64,000 nt of DNA from Actinomycetota bacterium (GCA_014238065.1 JABABU010000026.1:118286-182285), one strand, 5' to 3'; shown: positions 54,900-63,834, counted from the first letter of the stretch. Notes: generated by a model not told the origin, from the sequence alone. Translations and numbers: made by a program.

Positions 54900-55023
54900 G
54901 CTGCTGAACTCGCTCTGTTGTCAGTGTGGAACGGCATCGTCTCGACATCGCAACAGGCACCGAGAGGTCGGTCCGCAACCATGACCAATCAGCCATAGGC
55001 AAGCGAGTACCTCCCACCCCCGG

Positions 55024-55803
55024 TCAGGGTGTGAAAGCGAGGTGCGGCACGACCGCGGCGATCAGGTCAGGGTCACCTGACATCTGTGCCTCGGTCAGTA
55101 CGGCAGTTGGATGGCCGCGCCCGCACCCGAGGCGGGTCGCAACCTCACCCGACATCGTCAACGAGATCGACGATCCTTCGCCACCGAATGTAATGACGAC
55201 CGGACCCTTCCCGTCGACGTCGAGCATCATCGATCCATTCGCCTCGACCCGATCGGGCAGCATCGCCATCCAGGCCCCGACGGTTCGTTCGACTGCCTGC
55301 TGACCGGCACGGCAGTCCATTCTCGCGTCGAGGCCGACAGCGCGCCGGATGTCTTGCTCGTGGGTCCAGAGATCAAATCCGCGAATCCCCAACCCGGCCG
55401 ACAAGGGCCGTCTCGTCCCCATCAAACCGGCGACCTCAGGATCACCCTCCGCGGCCTGGCTTCTGAGTTGGGCAATTCGTCTCGGCGCGAGCCCAGCGAG
55501 TTCATCGACGACGGCCTGCAAAGGAAGCTGACGTCGCACATGCACCTGCTGCTCCATGTATCGCCCGACGTCATTCATGATGTGATCGAGGTCAGGTAGC
55601 TCGACGTCGGAGTGAGGAGAGCCGACGAGCACCTGTTCGAGTCCAACAATGTGCGCGAACTGATCCTTCACCGTCCAGCCGGGACAATCGGTCCTCAGTT
55701 CGCCCTGCTCGTCGGACAACACTCGCCCCACGGCGACGGTCAGATCGAACACATCCTCGATCACACCGATGGACGGTTCGTGGTCGACAGCAGGTTCAGC
55801 CAT
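55024..55803 (-). CDS. Mycothiol-dependent DinB-fold family protein (TIGR03083-like)
   Basis: A 259-residue protein with the N-terminal MDMPI/DinB fold: RTDCPGWTVKDQFAHIVGLE with the metal His, later LRSQAAEGDPEVAGL, and RGFDLWTHEQDIRRAVG with two more His/Glu ligands (about residues 140-155). This signature marks the actinobacterial mycothiol-linked maleylpyruvate isomerase family. The C-terminal SCP-like part reads DGKGPVVITFGGEGSSISL. ATG 55803 is preferred over upstream candidates that overlap the dehydratase gene, whose stop is 38 bp before. Probably a mycothiol S-transferase or isomerase. Confidence 0.82.
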   Translation of the reverse strand: MAEPAVDHEPSIGVIEDVFDLTVAVGRVLSDEQGELRTDCPGWTVKDQFAHIVGLEQVLVGSPHSDVELPDLDHIMNDVGRYMEQQVHVRRQLPLQAVVDELAGLAPRRIAQLRSQAAEGDPEVAGLMGTRRPLSAGLGIRGFDLWTHEQDIRRAVGLDARMDCRAGQQAVERTVGAWMAMLPDRVEANGSMMLDVDGKGPVVITFGGEGSSISLTMSGEVATRLGCGRGHPTAVLTEAQMSGDPDLIAAVVPHLAFTP

Positions 55804-55841
55804 CTCGGGATGCTGCCACATCTTGGCGCTCCCAGGCCACG

Positions 55842-56831
55842 TCAGTCCGTGGTAGCCAGATTGAGCGCGTAGGCGAGGGTGTGCGAGGAGACATTTGCTC
55901 CACACAGGACAGCGATCACCGTCGATCCTGGGTGGGCATCGGCGTAAGCCGTTGCCGCTGCGAGCGCAACGCCGGCGGCCCCTTCGATGACCTCATGGTG
56001 ATCGTCGATGAACACCGCCATCGCCGCAGCAATGTCGCCCTCGGCAACAGTGACCCACTCGTCGACCAAGTCACGACAGATGTCGAACGTGATCGAGTCT
56101 TCCTCAATCCCACCAGCGGTTCCGTCTGACAGCGTCGCGCTCGCGTCGACCTCTACGATCGAACCAGCGCGCACGGAGGCGACCATCGCGTGGTCATTGG
56201 TCGGCGATGCTCCGATGACCGTCGTCCCAGGCGAACGATGCTTGATCCACGTCGAGATTCCCGACATGAGGCCCCCACCTCCGACCGCAACAGTGATGGC
56301 GTCGACCTGTCCGATACCTGCCGAGGCCGCGTCTTCGAGAATCTCGACGGCAATGGTGCCCTGACCAGCTGCGATCTCGGCGTCGTTGTACGGAGAGACG
56401 TACGCGCTACCGGCCAGCTCGGCCGCGGCGCGTGCCTCAGTCTCGGCGAAGCTCGCATCGGTGCTGTCGACAGTGACGATCTCAGCGCCGAGCCGACGGA
56501 TCGCGGCGACCTTCGACGAGGAGGCCGCACTTGGAAGAAAGACGGTGCAGGGGATTCCTCGGATCGCAGCTGCTGTTGCCGTGCCGATACCGTGGTTGCC
56601 GGAAGAGGCCGTGATCACACCACTGGCCGCCTCGGCATCCGAGAGCCCAAGGACTTTGTTCAGCGCACCCCTGAGCTTGAAGCTCCCAGTCAGCTGCTGG
56701 TGTTCGGACTTGACCGCGACAACCGCACCATGGCGCTGGGACAGGGGGGCCGAGATCGCCAGGGCGGTCCGGCGCGCGTGCGGCTCGATGCGTTTCGCAG
56801 CTTCGGCAATTCGGGAAGGATCGATCGACAT
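55842..56831 (-). CDS. Threonine/serine dehydratase-like PLP enzyme
   Basis: A 329-residue fold-type II PLP protein. The PLP lysine is in QQLTGSFKLRGALNKVLG (about residue 52), with SSGNHGIGTATAA for the Asn loop and AVGGGGLMSGISTW for the phosphate-binding glycine loop. No ACT domain, so it is the catabolic or serine-racemase type. The C-terminal Cys/Ser position reads VLCGANVSSHTLA. ATG 56831 is used because the longer frame would overlap the divergent permease start. Upstream of the DinB-fold gene on the same strand. Confidence 0.87.
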   Translation of the reverse strand: MSIDPSRIAEAAKRIEPHARRTALAISAPLSQRHGAVVAVKSEHQQLTGSFKLRGALNKVLGLSDAEAASGVITASSGNHGIGTATAAAIRGIPCTVFLPSAASSSKVAAIRRLGAEIVTVDSTDASFAETEARAAAELAGSAYVSPYNDAEIAAGQGTIAVEILEDAASAGIGQVDAITVAVGGGGLMSGISTWIKHRSPGTTVIGASPTNDHAMVASVRAGSIVEVDASATLSDGTAGGIEEDSITFDICRDLVDEWVTVAEGDIAAAMAVFIDDHHEVIEGAAGVALAAATAYADAHPGSTVIAVLCGANVSSHTLAYALNLATTD

Positions 56832-56882
56832 CCCACATTCTCGCCCACCGAGTGAGATGGGGTGGACCGAAGCTCCAGGCCG

Positions 56883-56888
56883 TATCGT
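56883..56888 (+). promoter_or_regulatory. -10-like box of the EamA gene
   Basis: TATCGT, 7 nt upstream of GTG 56896; supports that GTG as the start. Confidence 0.45.
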
Positions 56889-56895
56889 CCGTCCC

Positions 56896-57846
56896 GTGAC
56901 AACTCCGGACGGTGCCAACACGACGTCTGCACCGACAACGAACGTCGCCAACCCCATTCCTTACCTTGGGATGGCGATGGTGGTGACCGCCTGGGGTGCT
57001 GGTCCCGTCATCGCCAAACTCATCACCGCTCCACCGCTCGTCGGCACCGTCGTGCGTTTCGCGGTGAGCTTCCCAGTGCTCTTTGCCATCGTCTATCTGC
57101 GTGGACGAAGCGTCTCAGTCCACACGATGCGACGAGCGGCCCTCCCCGGTCTTGCCTTCGGCAGCAATCTGATCTTCGTCTTCTACACAGTTCAGGAGGC
57201 GACCGTCGCTGTTCTGGCTGTCGCCGTGACGCTCCAACCGGCACTCATCCTGATCGTCGTTGGGCCGATGTTCGGGGAACGGCCCACAAAGGCACACATC
57301 CTGTGGACCGCCCTCGGAGTTGTCGGTGCTGGCGTAGTGATCCTCGGCGCGGGTAGCTCACTTCGGACGTCAGAGCTCGGCGTGCTGTATGCGGGACTGT
57401 CCGTCGCAGGGTTCACCGTCTACTTCGTGCTGTCCCGCATGGCTCGCTCGCTTCACGATGTCGATCCTCTGGAATGGATAGCCTCCATCAATGTCTGGGC
57501 CTTCGTTGCCGCCGGCATCCCGGTGCTCTTTCTGACAGACGTGTCCGACTTTCGGCAACTGGGCGGCATCGACTGGTTGTGGCTCGCGCTGTTGGCGTAT
57601 TTCACCGGGGCCTTCGGTCACGTCGTGATGAGTTGGGTCCACGGGTATGTCGATGCAGCCAGATCGTCCCTGGCCATCCTCACCATGAACATCATCGCCG
57701 TCTGCCTGGCATGGCCGGTCCACGACGAGCCAGTGACATTGACCCAAGCCGGCGGCGGACTCGTGGTGCTCTGGGCCGTGGCCTCTGCGCTCCGAATTCC
57801 GCCCGCTGTTGTCAAGCCGTCAACCGCCGACTCCGGTACCGGCTGA
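56896..57846 (+). CDS. EamA/DMT family permease
   Basis: A 316-residue membrane protein with ten hydrophobic segments in two EamA repeats; LGMAMVVTAWGAGPVIAKLI opens the first, and ALAYF-like LLAYFTGAFGHVVMSWVHGY lies in the second. The start is GTG 56896. It is divergent from the threonine dehydratase gene by 64 bp, so threonine/homoserine-type efflux is a reasonable guess. Converges with the second PhyH gene, with 2 bp between stops. Different from the permease at 19316-20302. Confidence 0.86.
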   Translation: MTTPDGANTTSAPTTNVANPIPYLGMAMVVTAWGAGPVIAKLITAPPLVGTVVRFAVSFPVLFAIVYLRGRSVSVHTMRRAALPGLAFGSNLIFVFYTVQEATVAVLAVAVTLQPALILIVVGPMFGERPTKAHILWTALGVVGAGVVILGAGSSLRTSELGVLYAGLSVAGFTVYFVLSRMARSLHDVDPLEWIASINVWAFVAAGIPVLFLTDVSDFRQLGGIDWLWLALLAYFTGAFGHVVMSWVHGYVDAARSSLAILTMNIIAVCLAWPVHDEPVTLTQAGGGLVVLWAVASALRIPPAVVKPSTADSGTG

Positions 57847-57848
57847 GG

Positions 57849-58682
57849 TCAGAGCGTCGGATCGATCTGCCGAGCACCGTGATAGACGATCTCACGCAAC
57901 GCCCCGGCTGCCCTTGCGTGAAAGGCAACCGCATCTGGGGCGAGGTCGTACTCGGGACGAGGAGCGTGCTCGAAGTGCCCGTACTCATCGAAGCCTCTGA
58001 CCAAAGCCGCGCTGTCCCAGTCGGCCAGAGTCTGGGCGGTGTGGGTGGGCATGTAGTGCATCGAAAGCCCGATTCGACGATCATCTGAACGGTTTGGGCC
58101 AGAGCCGTGCGCGGCTCGCACATTGTGGAGCGACGCCTCTCCAGGCTGCAGCGGCATCGCAACAGTTTCTCTGGAGCCGACGTCGATCTTGAGCTCCTGG
58201 CCCCGCGTCAGCAGGTTGTTCGCGTGGTACGTCTCGTCGTGATCGAGGAGCTCACGATGACTCCCAGGGATGACGCTCATACATCCGCTGTCCTCGGTCG
58301 CCGGCGAAAGCGCCACCCACACGCTGACGAGTTCGTCATTGTCGAGACCCCAATACTGCAGATCCTGGTGCCAACCCACATAGCTCTCGGTTCGAGGCTC
58401 CTTGATCCAGAAGATGGTGTTCCAGCACAGGATGTTCGGCCCGATCAGGTCCTCGACGGCGTCGAGAAGCGGGCTGTGGCGCATGATCTCGTCGACCCAG
58501 GTGAACAGCAGGTGCGACTTCGAGCGGTGCAGCGGACCGAGCGTGCTTCCCATATGGGCCTCATGAGCCTCGAGCTTGGTTCTCGCTGCTGCCGCTTCAT
58601 CGGTGGTCAACGCATGAAAGGGAGTGACGAAACCGTTCTCGCGATAGCAATCGATCTGTGCTTCGGTGAGCGCCTTCGGCAT
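57849..58682 (-). CDS. Phytanoyl-CoA dioxygenase family protein (2)
   Basis: A 277-residue Fe(II)/2-oxoglutarate oxygenase, paralogous to the protein at 46850-47674. HxD in VGWHQDLQYWG, distal His in AAHGSGPNRSDD, 2-oxoglutarate Arg in DDRRIGLSMHY. EDSGCMSVIPGSHRELLDH and ANNLLTRGQEL align with the other copy. Substrate unknown; the family hydroxylates or halogenates small molecules, and ectoine hydroxylase is one member, but the ectoine-binding residues were not verified here. Confidence 0.87.
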   Translation of the reverse strand: MPKALTEAQIDCYRENGFVTPFHALTTDEAAAARTKLEAHEAHMGSTLGPLHRSKSHLLFTWVDEIMRHSPLLDAVEDLIGPNILCWNTIFWIKEPRTESYVGWHQDLQYWGLDNDELVSVWVALSPATEDSGCMSVIPGSHRELLDHDETYHANNLLTRGQELKIDVGSRETVAMPLQPGEASLHNVRAAHGSGPNRSDDRRIGLSMHYMPTHTAQTLADWDSAALVRGFDEYGHFEHAPRPEYDLAPDAVAFHARAAGALREIVYHGARQIDPTL

Positions 58683-58809
58683 GGCACCATCTTGTTCGTC
58701 TGCGCCTCGTGACGCAATCAGTCGATCAGATCCAACACGGCGGGGTGTCCCTCGGCTGCGTTACCTCATCGTGACACCGCGAGTAGCAGACATTGGTTCG
58801 GAAACCGAA

Positions 58810-59142
58810 CTAGGGCTCGATCACGGCCCAACCACGGCTCTGGAGTTCGGCGGCAAGCCGTTGGCTCGAAATCTTCTGAAGCGCTGTGTCTTTGCTGGTC
58901 TTCAGCGCTGGTGCCGACATGGTCGCTGAAGGCACCTGGCCGACTTCAGCCGCAGCCGTGAGGCGTTCGATGAACTCGTCGGCCTCACCGGTGGTGAACT
59001 TGCCACCGGCTTGACGCTGAGTGAATCCCATCGCGCCCCGCGCGTCGCGAAAATCGGAGAACCCAGCAGCTTCGAGAAGCTCGGTGAGTTCCTTGACCTG
59101 ACGGTGACCCGCCGGCGGACCTGACTGTTGACCAAATGCCAT
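58810..59142 (-). CDS. Small conserved hypothetical protein
   Basis: A 110-residue soluble protein starting MAFGQQSGPPAGHRQVKELT, with DFRDARGAMGFTQRQAGGKF in the centre and an acidic helix GEADEFIERLTAAAE after it. I recognise this as a recurrent actinobacterial hypothetical but know no function. The basic, Gly-rich centre suggests nucleic-acid contact (inference). CAGACT lies 7 nt before the ATG, the same box as at the DddP-like gene. A short GTTCGG/CCGAAC dyad lies at the stop codon. Confidence 0.7.
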   Translation of the reverse strand: MAFGQQSGPPAGHRQVKELTELLEAAGFSDFRDARGAMGFTQRQAGGKFTTGEADEFIERLTAAAEVGQVPSATMSAPALKTSKDTALQKISSQRLAAELQSRGWAVIEP

Positions 59143-59382
59143 GTCGAGCAGTCTGACACCGAGGTGGGACGCTCCCCGCCATTGCTATTGACCAGGCCTT
59201 TTTGACCTCATGAGACTCGTGGTCCTAGCTGTGGGTCTCATACAGCGCGGGCGAGATACCACGTCGATTCATGCTTTGGAACCGAGCCTCGCGAGTTGGA
59301 TTTTCAACGTATATACAGCTCGGATGAACAAAGGCTCTGACCTTCGGTATCGCGGACCCAACTCGACATGTGCCGGATTGGC

Positions 59383-59388
59383 TAGGGT
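59383..59388 (+). promoter_or_regulatory. -10-like box before the aldo/keto reductase remnant
   Basis: TAGGGT, 8 nt upstream of ATG 59397; the message would also carry the dehydratase gene at 59592. Confidence 0.45.
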
Positions 59389-59396
59389 CCGGCGCC

Positions 59397-59588
59397 ATGG
59401 ACCATCGAGAGTTCAGTCGCACCGGACTTCGTGTTTCTACGTTCGAGATGAACCTTCTCGACATGTACCTGGTGGACGAGTCCCACCCGACCACCCCGCT
59501 CGAAGAGACCCCCGATGAAATGAAGTCCTGCGGGACCACCGGAAACGTCAGCCGCATGGGCGCGATCGTCGTCGGGCAGAAGGGTTAG
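59397..59588 (+). pseudogene. Aldo/keto reductase remnant with internal deletion
   Basis: The 63-codon frame starts MDHREFSRTGLRVS, the usual opening of aldo/keto reductases. It jumps after a few residues to LLDMYLVDESHPTTPLEETP, which matches the mid-protein strand (IDLYLxHxxDPxTPLEET) normally about 100 residues later. The Asp/Tyr/Lys/His catalytic set is absent. A promoter-like box is retained, so it may now act as a leader for the downstream dehydratase 3 bp after its stop. Confidence 0.55.
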
Positions 59589-59591
59589 GAC

Positions 59592-60539
59592 ATGGACCCG
59601 ATTCCGTTCACCGAGATCGAAGCGGCACGCCGACGAATCGAGACTCAGATCCTCAGAACACCGCTCGTCCGCCTCAACGTCGACACTGGGCCCATAGAGA
59701 TCTACTTGAAGCTCGAGAACCTCCAAACCATCGGCGCGTTCAAGATCCGCGGTGCGGCCAACGCCATGGCCGTCGCAGACCCCGAAGCGCTGGCCATCGG
59801 TGCCTGGACCGCCAGTGCGGGAAACATGGCCCAAGGCGTTGCCTGGAACGCACGACGGATGGGAATTGCATGCTCTGTGGTCGTACCCGATCATGCTCCT
59901 GCCGCCAAGCTTGATGCCCTCGAACGGTTGGGCGCCACCATCTCGAAGGTGACCTTTGACGAGTGGTGGCAGATCATCGTCACCCGCCGGCACCCAGGCC
60001 AGCGTGGCGCATTCATCCATCCGGTGAGCGACAGGGCTGTCATGGCCGGCAATGGAACGATCGGCATGGAGATCGTCGAAGACCTTCCCGATGTCGATGC
60101 CGTGGTGGTGCCCTATGGCGGCGGCGGACTGAGTTGCGGCATCGCGTCCGCGCTGGGGCATCTCGCCCCGAACATCCCGGTGTATGCAGCAGAAGTCGAG
60201 ACAGCCGCACCAGCAGCAGCAGCGTTCCTCGCAGGCGAACCGGTCGGTGTCGAATATGTCCCGACTTTCGTCGATGGCATCGGGTCGAGCCGGGTCCTCG
60301 ATGACATGTGGCCGCTCGTGCAGAAGCTGCTGGCAGGATCGCTCGTCGCTTCGCTTGATGACGTGACCACGGCCGTGCGGACGCTGGCAGTTCGGAATCG
60401 TGTTGTCTCCGAGGGGGCAGGAGCCACCCCCGTCGCGTGCGCGCTCAACGGCGACGCTGGGATCGGCAAGATCGTATGCATCGTCTCGGGTGGCAACATC
60501 GACGCCGCGAAACTCGGCCAGATCCTGTCCCACAGCTGA
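59592..60539 (+). CDS. Threonine/serine dehydratase-like PLP enzyme
   Basis: A 315-residue fold-type II PLP enzyme: the Schiff-base lysine is in LQTIGAFKIRGAANAMA (about residue 50), with TASAGNMAQGVAWNAR for the Asn loop and VVPYGGGGLSCGIASALG for the phosphate loop. Ala-Gly-Asn replaces the SGNH of standard threonine dehydratases (SAGNMAQG), a pattern seen in 3-hydroxyaspartate/ectoine-utilization relatives. No ACT domain. It sits directly after the aldo/keto reductase remnant. Confidence 0.85.
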   Translation: MDPIPFTEIEAARRRIETQILRTPLVRLNVDTGPIEIYLKLENLQTIGAFKIRGAANAMAVADPEALAIGAWTASAGNMAQGVAWNARRMGIACSVVVPDHAPAAKLDALERLGATISKVTFDEWWQIIVTRRHPGQRGAFIHPVSDRAVMAGNGTIGMEIVEDLPDVDAVVVPYGGGGLSCGIASALGHLAPNIPVYAAEVETAAPAAAAFLAGEPVGVEYVPTFVDGIGSSRVLDDMWPLVQKLLAGSLVASLDDVTTAVRTLAVRNRVVSEGAGATPVACALNGDAGIGKIVCIVSGGNIDAAKLGQILSHS

Positions 60540-60700
60540 CCCCACCGATCAGCGAGAGACTGTCGGCGTGACCCTTGATGTCGCGGATCGTCGCAGAGAA
60601 CGACTGCGGTTCATCGCGACAAGGTTCCCAGCGTTCACGAGCATCATCTGACGGCGCCAGAAGACGGGCGTGCGTGCGTCGGAGTACGCGACAATGAGCC

Positions 60701-61213
60701 ATGATCGAAGACCTCGAAGACGGACGTCGCAAGGAACCGGAGTTTCTTCTCCCCGAACGCGAGATGCTGGAACGGTGGCTCGAATTCCACCGCATGACGT
60801 TGCTGTTGAAGTGTGAGGGCTTGGACGGCGCCAGCCGAAAAGCGCGACCGGTCGGTACCTCGAAACTCTCACTACACGGCCTGATTCGTCATATGGCCGA
60901 GGTCGAGCGGAACTGGTTCCGAGGTGTCTTGGCCGGTGATACTGATGCCCCCTACATCTTCGGCGACTCCGAAGACGCCGAGATGGTCCCGCTGGACGAA
61001 GCGAGATGGGAGGACGACCTCAACATCTGGCACGCCGAGTGCGACTTCAGCAGGAAAGAGGTGGCTTCACGCAGTCTTGACGACACCGGTCTTCACCGAG
61101 GGGAACCGTGTTCACTGCGGTGGATCTATCTGCACATGATCGAGGAGTACGCCCGCCACAACGGTCATGCCGACCTGATCCGCGAAATGGTTGACGGTCG
61201 GGTCGGCTGGTAG
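60701..61213 (+). CDS. DinB superfamily protein (DUF664)
   Basis: A 170-residue four-helix DinB-fold protein. Metal-site His residues are visible in LSLHGLIRHMAEVERNWFRG and IYLHMIEEYARHNGHADLIRE, the DUF664 signature. LERWLEFHRMTLLLKCEGL opens the first helix. Such proteins are thiol-dependent enzymes or damage-response proteins in actinobacteria; function unknown. A GACAAT hexamer lies 5 nt before the ATG. Confidence 0.85.
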   Translation: MIEDLEDGRRKEPEFLLPEREMLERWLEFHRMTLLLKCEGLDGASRKARPVGTSKLSLHGLIRHMAEVERNWFRGVLAGDTDAPYIFGDSEDAEMVPLDEARWEDDLNIWHAECDFSRKEVASRSLDDTGLHRGEPCSLRWIYLHMIEEYARHNGHADLIREMVDGRVGW

Positions 61214-61297
61214 CGAGCACGACAGCCCCTTCGAGATTCGAGTAAGACCATCTGCCCACCGGCTTCAACATTCACCAGTGGTTACAGAGCCGATTCG

Positions 61298-62347
61298 CTA
61301 GCCGGGTTTCTGGCCCACGCAGTGCCAGTTGAGGGTGAGCAGTTCAGCTTCCTCTGCTGCGATGTAGGACGCGCTGTTCTTGTTGAGCCGCTGCAGCAAC
61401 GCGTCGGTCTTTTTCGGTATCAGCCGCATCTTGGCCAGCACCTTGAAGATTTTTTCGTAGCGACTGAAGAGGGCGACCTCTTTCTTGATCATTCCCACCG
61501 CGCTTCGCCCGACTGACGACACCAGCTCGAACCCGGCGCTGCGGTAGGCGTCCTCCCAGTATTCGTAGTACCAGAACCCCCCGAACACGGTGAGTTCGCG
61601 GGTTTGTTGGATGAGTGTGCGGTGGTGTTCGTTGTCACGGTCGTAGGCGTCGAGCGCCGCGACGTCGTTGATGACAAACCTCCCGCCGGGCTTCAACACC
61701 CTCATGACCTCCGCGAACGTGAAGGCGTGATCGCTGACATAGGTCATGGGTTGGACAGCGAACACGGCATCGAACGTGGTGTCATCGAACCGGAACGGCT
61801 GGTTGAAGTCGCCGACGGTGAAGTTGGCGGCTGGCAGGTTCGGGTTCTTGTGGGCCTTGTCGATCTGAGATTTGTCGAGGTTGATGCCGTAGGGCGTCGC
61901 CCCGGTGAGGTCGGCCACATGTTCGGCGATGGCACCGCAGCCACACCCCAGGTCGAGCACCTTCTGGCCCGGTTGGAGTTGGAGGTCGTCGGCCATGATC
62001 CGTTCGAACAAGATCTGGTTTTGCAGCACCGACCGGTCGGGGTCGATCTCCGGCGGCATGTACATCTTTTCGACAGAGCCAAGGGTGCACAGCAGATGGA
62101 TGACCTTGTACAGGGCTTGAAGTTCGTCACTGCTGCCCTGGACGTATCCGGTCGGGGGCACACCGGCGTCGTGGTCAGCCTTCGGGTTTTCGGGTGAGCC
62201 GACGAACAGCTCGCCGTAGCTCCCCATGAAGGCGTGATAGTCCTCGTCGCTGATGGTCAGCAAGCCCAGTAGGGCGCCGAGGCGGTCGCGAAGAGTCGTC
62301 GGCTTGTGCCCCAAGTGTGCTGCCTCCTGACGACACGTCACCTTCAT
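61298..62347 (-). CDS. SAM methyltransferase, sterol C24/cyclopropane-synthase-like
   Basis: A 349-residue methyltransferase. N-terminal helical part TISDEDYHAFMGSYGELFVG, then motif I KVLDLGCGCGAIAEHVADLT (about residues 130-150), GINLDKSQIDKA for the acidic ribose site and AVFAVQPMTYVSDHA. The ordering (MQ/PMTYV, EVMRVLKPGGRFVIND, then an aromatic WYYEYWEDAYRSAGFEL) resembles eukaryote-like sterol C24-methyltransferases more than bacterial cyclopropane synthases. No sterol biosynthesis gene is in the window. ATG 62347 is used; the open frame continues to 62482 but that extension does not look like coding sequence. Confidence 0.78.
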   Translation of the reverse strand: MKVTCRQEAAHLGHKPTTLRDRLGALLGLLTISDEDYHAFMGSYGELFVGSPENPKADHDAGVPPTGYVQGSSDELQALYKVIHLLCTLGSVEKMYMPPEIDPDRSVLQNQILFERIMADDLQLQPGQKVLDLGCGCGAIAEHVADLTGATPYGINLDKSQIDKAHKNPNLPAANFTVGDFNQPFRFDDTTFDAVFAVQPMTYVSDHAFTFAEVMRVLKPGGRFVINDVAALDAYDRDNEHHRTLIQQTRELTVFGGFWYYEYWEDAYRSAGFELVSSVGRSAVGMIKKEVALFSRYEKIFKVLAKMRLIPKKTDALLQRLNKNSASYIAAEEAELLTLNWHCVGQKPG

Positions 62348-62589
62348 CACGGCGACGACCCTGCACCGAAGCGAAACGATAGCTCTCCCGGCTTCGATCA
62401 GCTCAGGACTGAGGCCACGTTCTTGAACGCAAGTGGTGGTTGGGTCTCTGACCTGCGAGCCTGGTGTTTCTTCACTGCACACTTGGGGACTTCACAGGGC
62501 GCCCCGGCAGCGGTTGTCTCGACTTTCTACGCGCACCCGCCGCTAGTTAGCCTGACCTGCCGGATATCTCCTGCTCGAAAGGGCCTCCC

Positions 62590-62694
62590 ATGAGTACCGA
62601 AGCTGGTGACGACCACGTGACCTCGACTCTCGAATCAGTCCCCGAACTGCTCGTGCCATTCATCCGGAAACACCTACCAGCGATCCGATCATGA
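62590..62694 (+). CDS. Small ORF coupled to the glycosidase gene
   Basis: A 34-residue frame (MSTEAGDDHVTSTLESVPEL then LVPFIRKHLPAIRS) starts behind GAAAGGG and ends in an ATGA overlap with the glycosidase start at 62691. Codon third positions are fairly GC-rich. No homology recognised; it could be a leader peptide. TAGCCT at 62548-62553 is a possible -10 box. Confidence 0.35.
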   Translation: MSTEAGDDHVTSTLESVPELLVPFIRKHLPAIRS

Positions 62695-63752
62695 CCGCAG
62701 AGCGTTGGTCGAGAAAGAGGACCGACGAATGGGCGATCGAGGTCGGGTGGCTGGTCGGCTGCAACTTCACTCCGTCGAGCGCGGGCAATCAGCTCGAGAT
62801 GTGGCAGTCCGAGACGTTCGACCCTTCGACGATCGACCGTGAGCTTTCATGGGCGGCCGGTCTCGGTATGAACACGATTCGCGTCTATCTGCATGACTTG
62901 TTGTTCGAAGCGGACGGCCAGGCCTTTCTCGAACGGATAGATGTGGTGCTCGACATTGCTGATGGGCACGGGATCAGGATGATCCCCGTGCTGTTCGACG
63001 GTGTGTGGCGCCCGAGCCCTCGACTCGGGCGACAACCCGAGCCCGTTCAGCGACTTCACAACTCCATCTGGCTCCAGAGTCCAGGGAGCAGAAAGCTGTT
63101 CGACCCGTCCAGTTGGCCGACGCTCCTCCCGTACGTCTCAGCTGTCCTCACCAGGTTCGGCGACGATCAACGCGTACTTGCTTGGGATCTGTTCAACGAG
63201 CCGGACCAGATGGATGCCATAACGCTCAAGGCAGGCTCGCGGGATGAGAAGAGTGCTGCTGCGACAGCACTACTCGACACGGTGTTCGATTGGGCCAGAG
63301 ATATTGATCCCTGCCAGCCACTCACCACCGGCGTCTGGGAATACGGGACCGACCACATTCCGCTGGCGAGCGAGCTGAACACGTTGACACTCGATCGAAG
63401 CGACATCATCACGTTCCACTGCTACGAACCTCGCGTGGCACTCATCGAAGTTATCGACGCGTTGTCGGTTCACGGCCGGCCCCTGGTGTGTACAGAGTGG
63501 CTGGCCAGAACAGTCGGGTCGACGGTTGGGCTTCTCGACGTGTTCTCCTCCAGACGGGTCGGAGCGATCAACTGGGGCCTGGTGGACGGCAGGACGCAGA
63601 CCCGATTCCCCTGGCGGTCATGGACCGAGCCCGTCGACGACAATGAACCGTGGTTCCACGAGTTACTTCGCCCCGACGGAAGTCCCTACGACCCAGAAGA
63701 AGCCGCGACATTCCGCAGCCTCACCGGCATGAGCCAACGCGCCGCGCCTTGA
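62691..63752 (+). CDS. GH5-like glycosidase (TIM barrel, clan GH-A)
   Basis: A 353-residue soluble glycosidase. The acid/base Glu is in VLAWDLFNEPDQMDA (NEP motif, strand 4, about residue 160) and the nucleophile Glu in LVCTEWLARTVGS (strand 7, about 270). SDIITFHCYEP precedes it. The N-terminal region includes MNTIRVYLHDLLFEAD and IPVLFDGVWRPSPR strands typical of the clan. No signal peptide, so it would act on intracellular or imported oligosaccharides. Cellulase/mannanase-like family; substrate unknown. Confidence 0.85.
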   Translation: MTAERWSRKRTDEWAIEVGWLVGCNFTPSSAGNQLEMWQSETFDPSTIDRELSWAAGLGMNTIRVYLHDLLFEADGQAFLERIDVVLDIADGHGIRMIPVLFDGVWRPSPRLGRQPEPVQRLHNSIWLQSPGSRKLFDPSSWPTLLPYVSAVLTRFGDDQRVLAWDLFNEPDQMDAITLKAGSRDEKSAAATALLDTVFDWARDIDPCQPLTTGVWEYGTDHIPLASELNTLTLDRSDIITFHCYEPRVALIEVIDALSVHGRPLVCTEWLARTVGSTVGLLDVFSSRRVGAINWGLVDGRTQTRFPWRSWTEPVDDNEPWFHELLRPDGSPYDPEEAATFRSLTGMSQRAAP

Positions 63753-63834
63753 CGGCCGGGGGTCGTGCCGTCACCTTGACGTACACCACAGATACGGCTC
63801 GTCACCGTCGACTCCACCGCAAAATCACGAGCGA

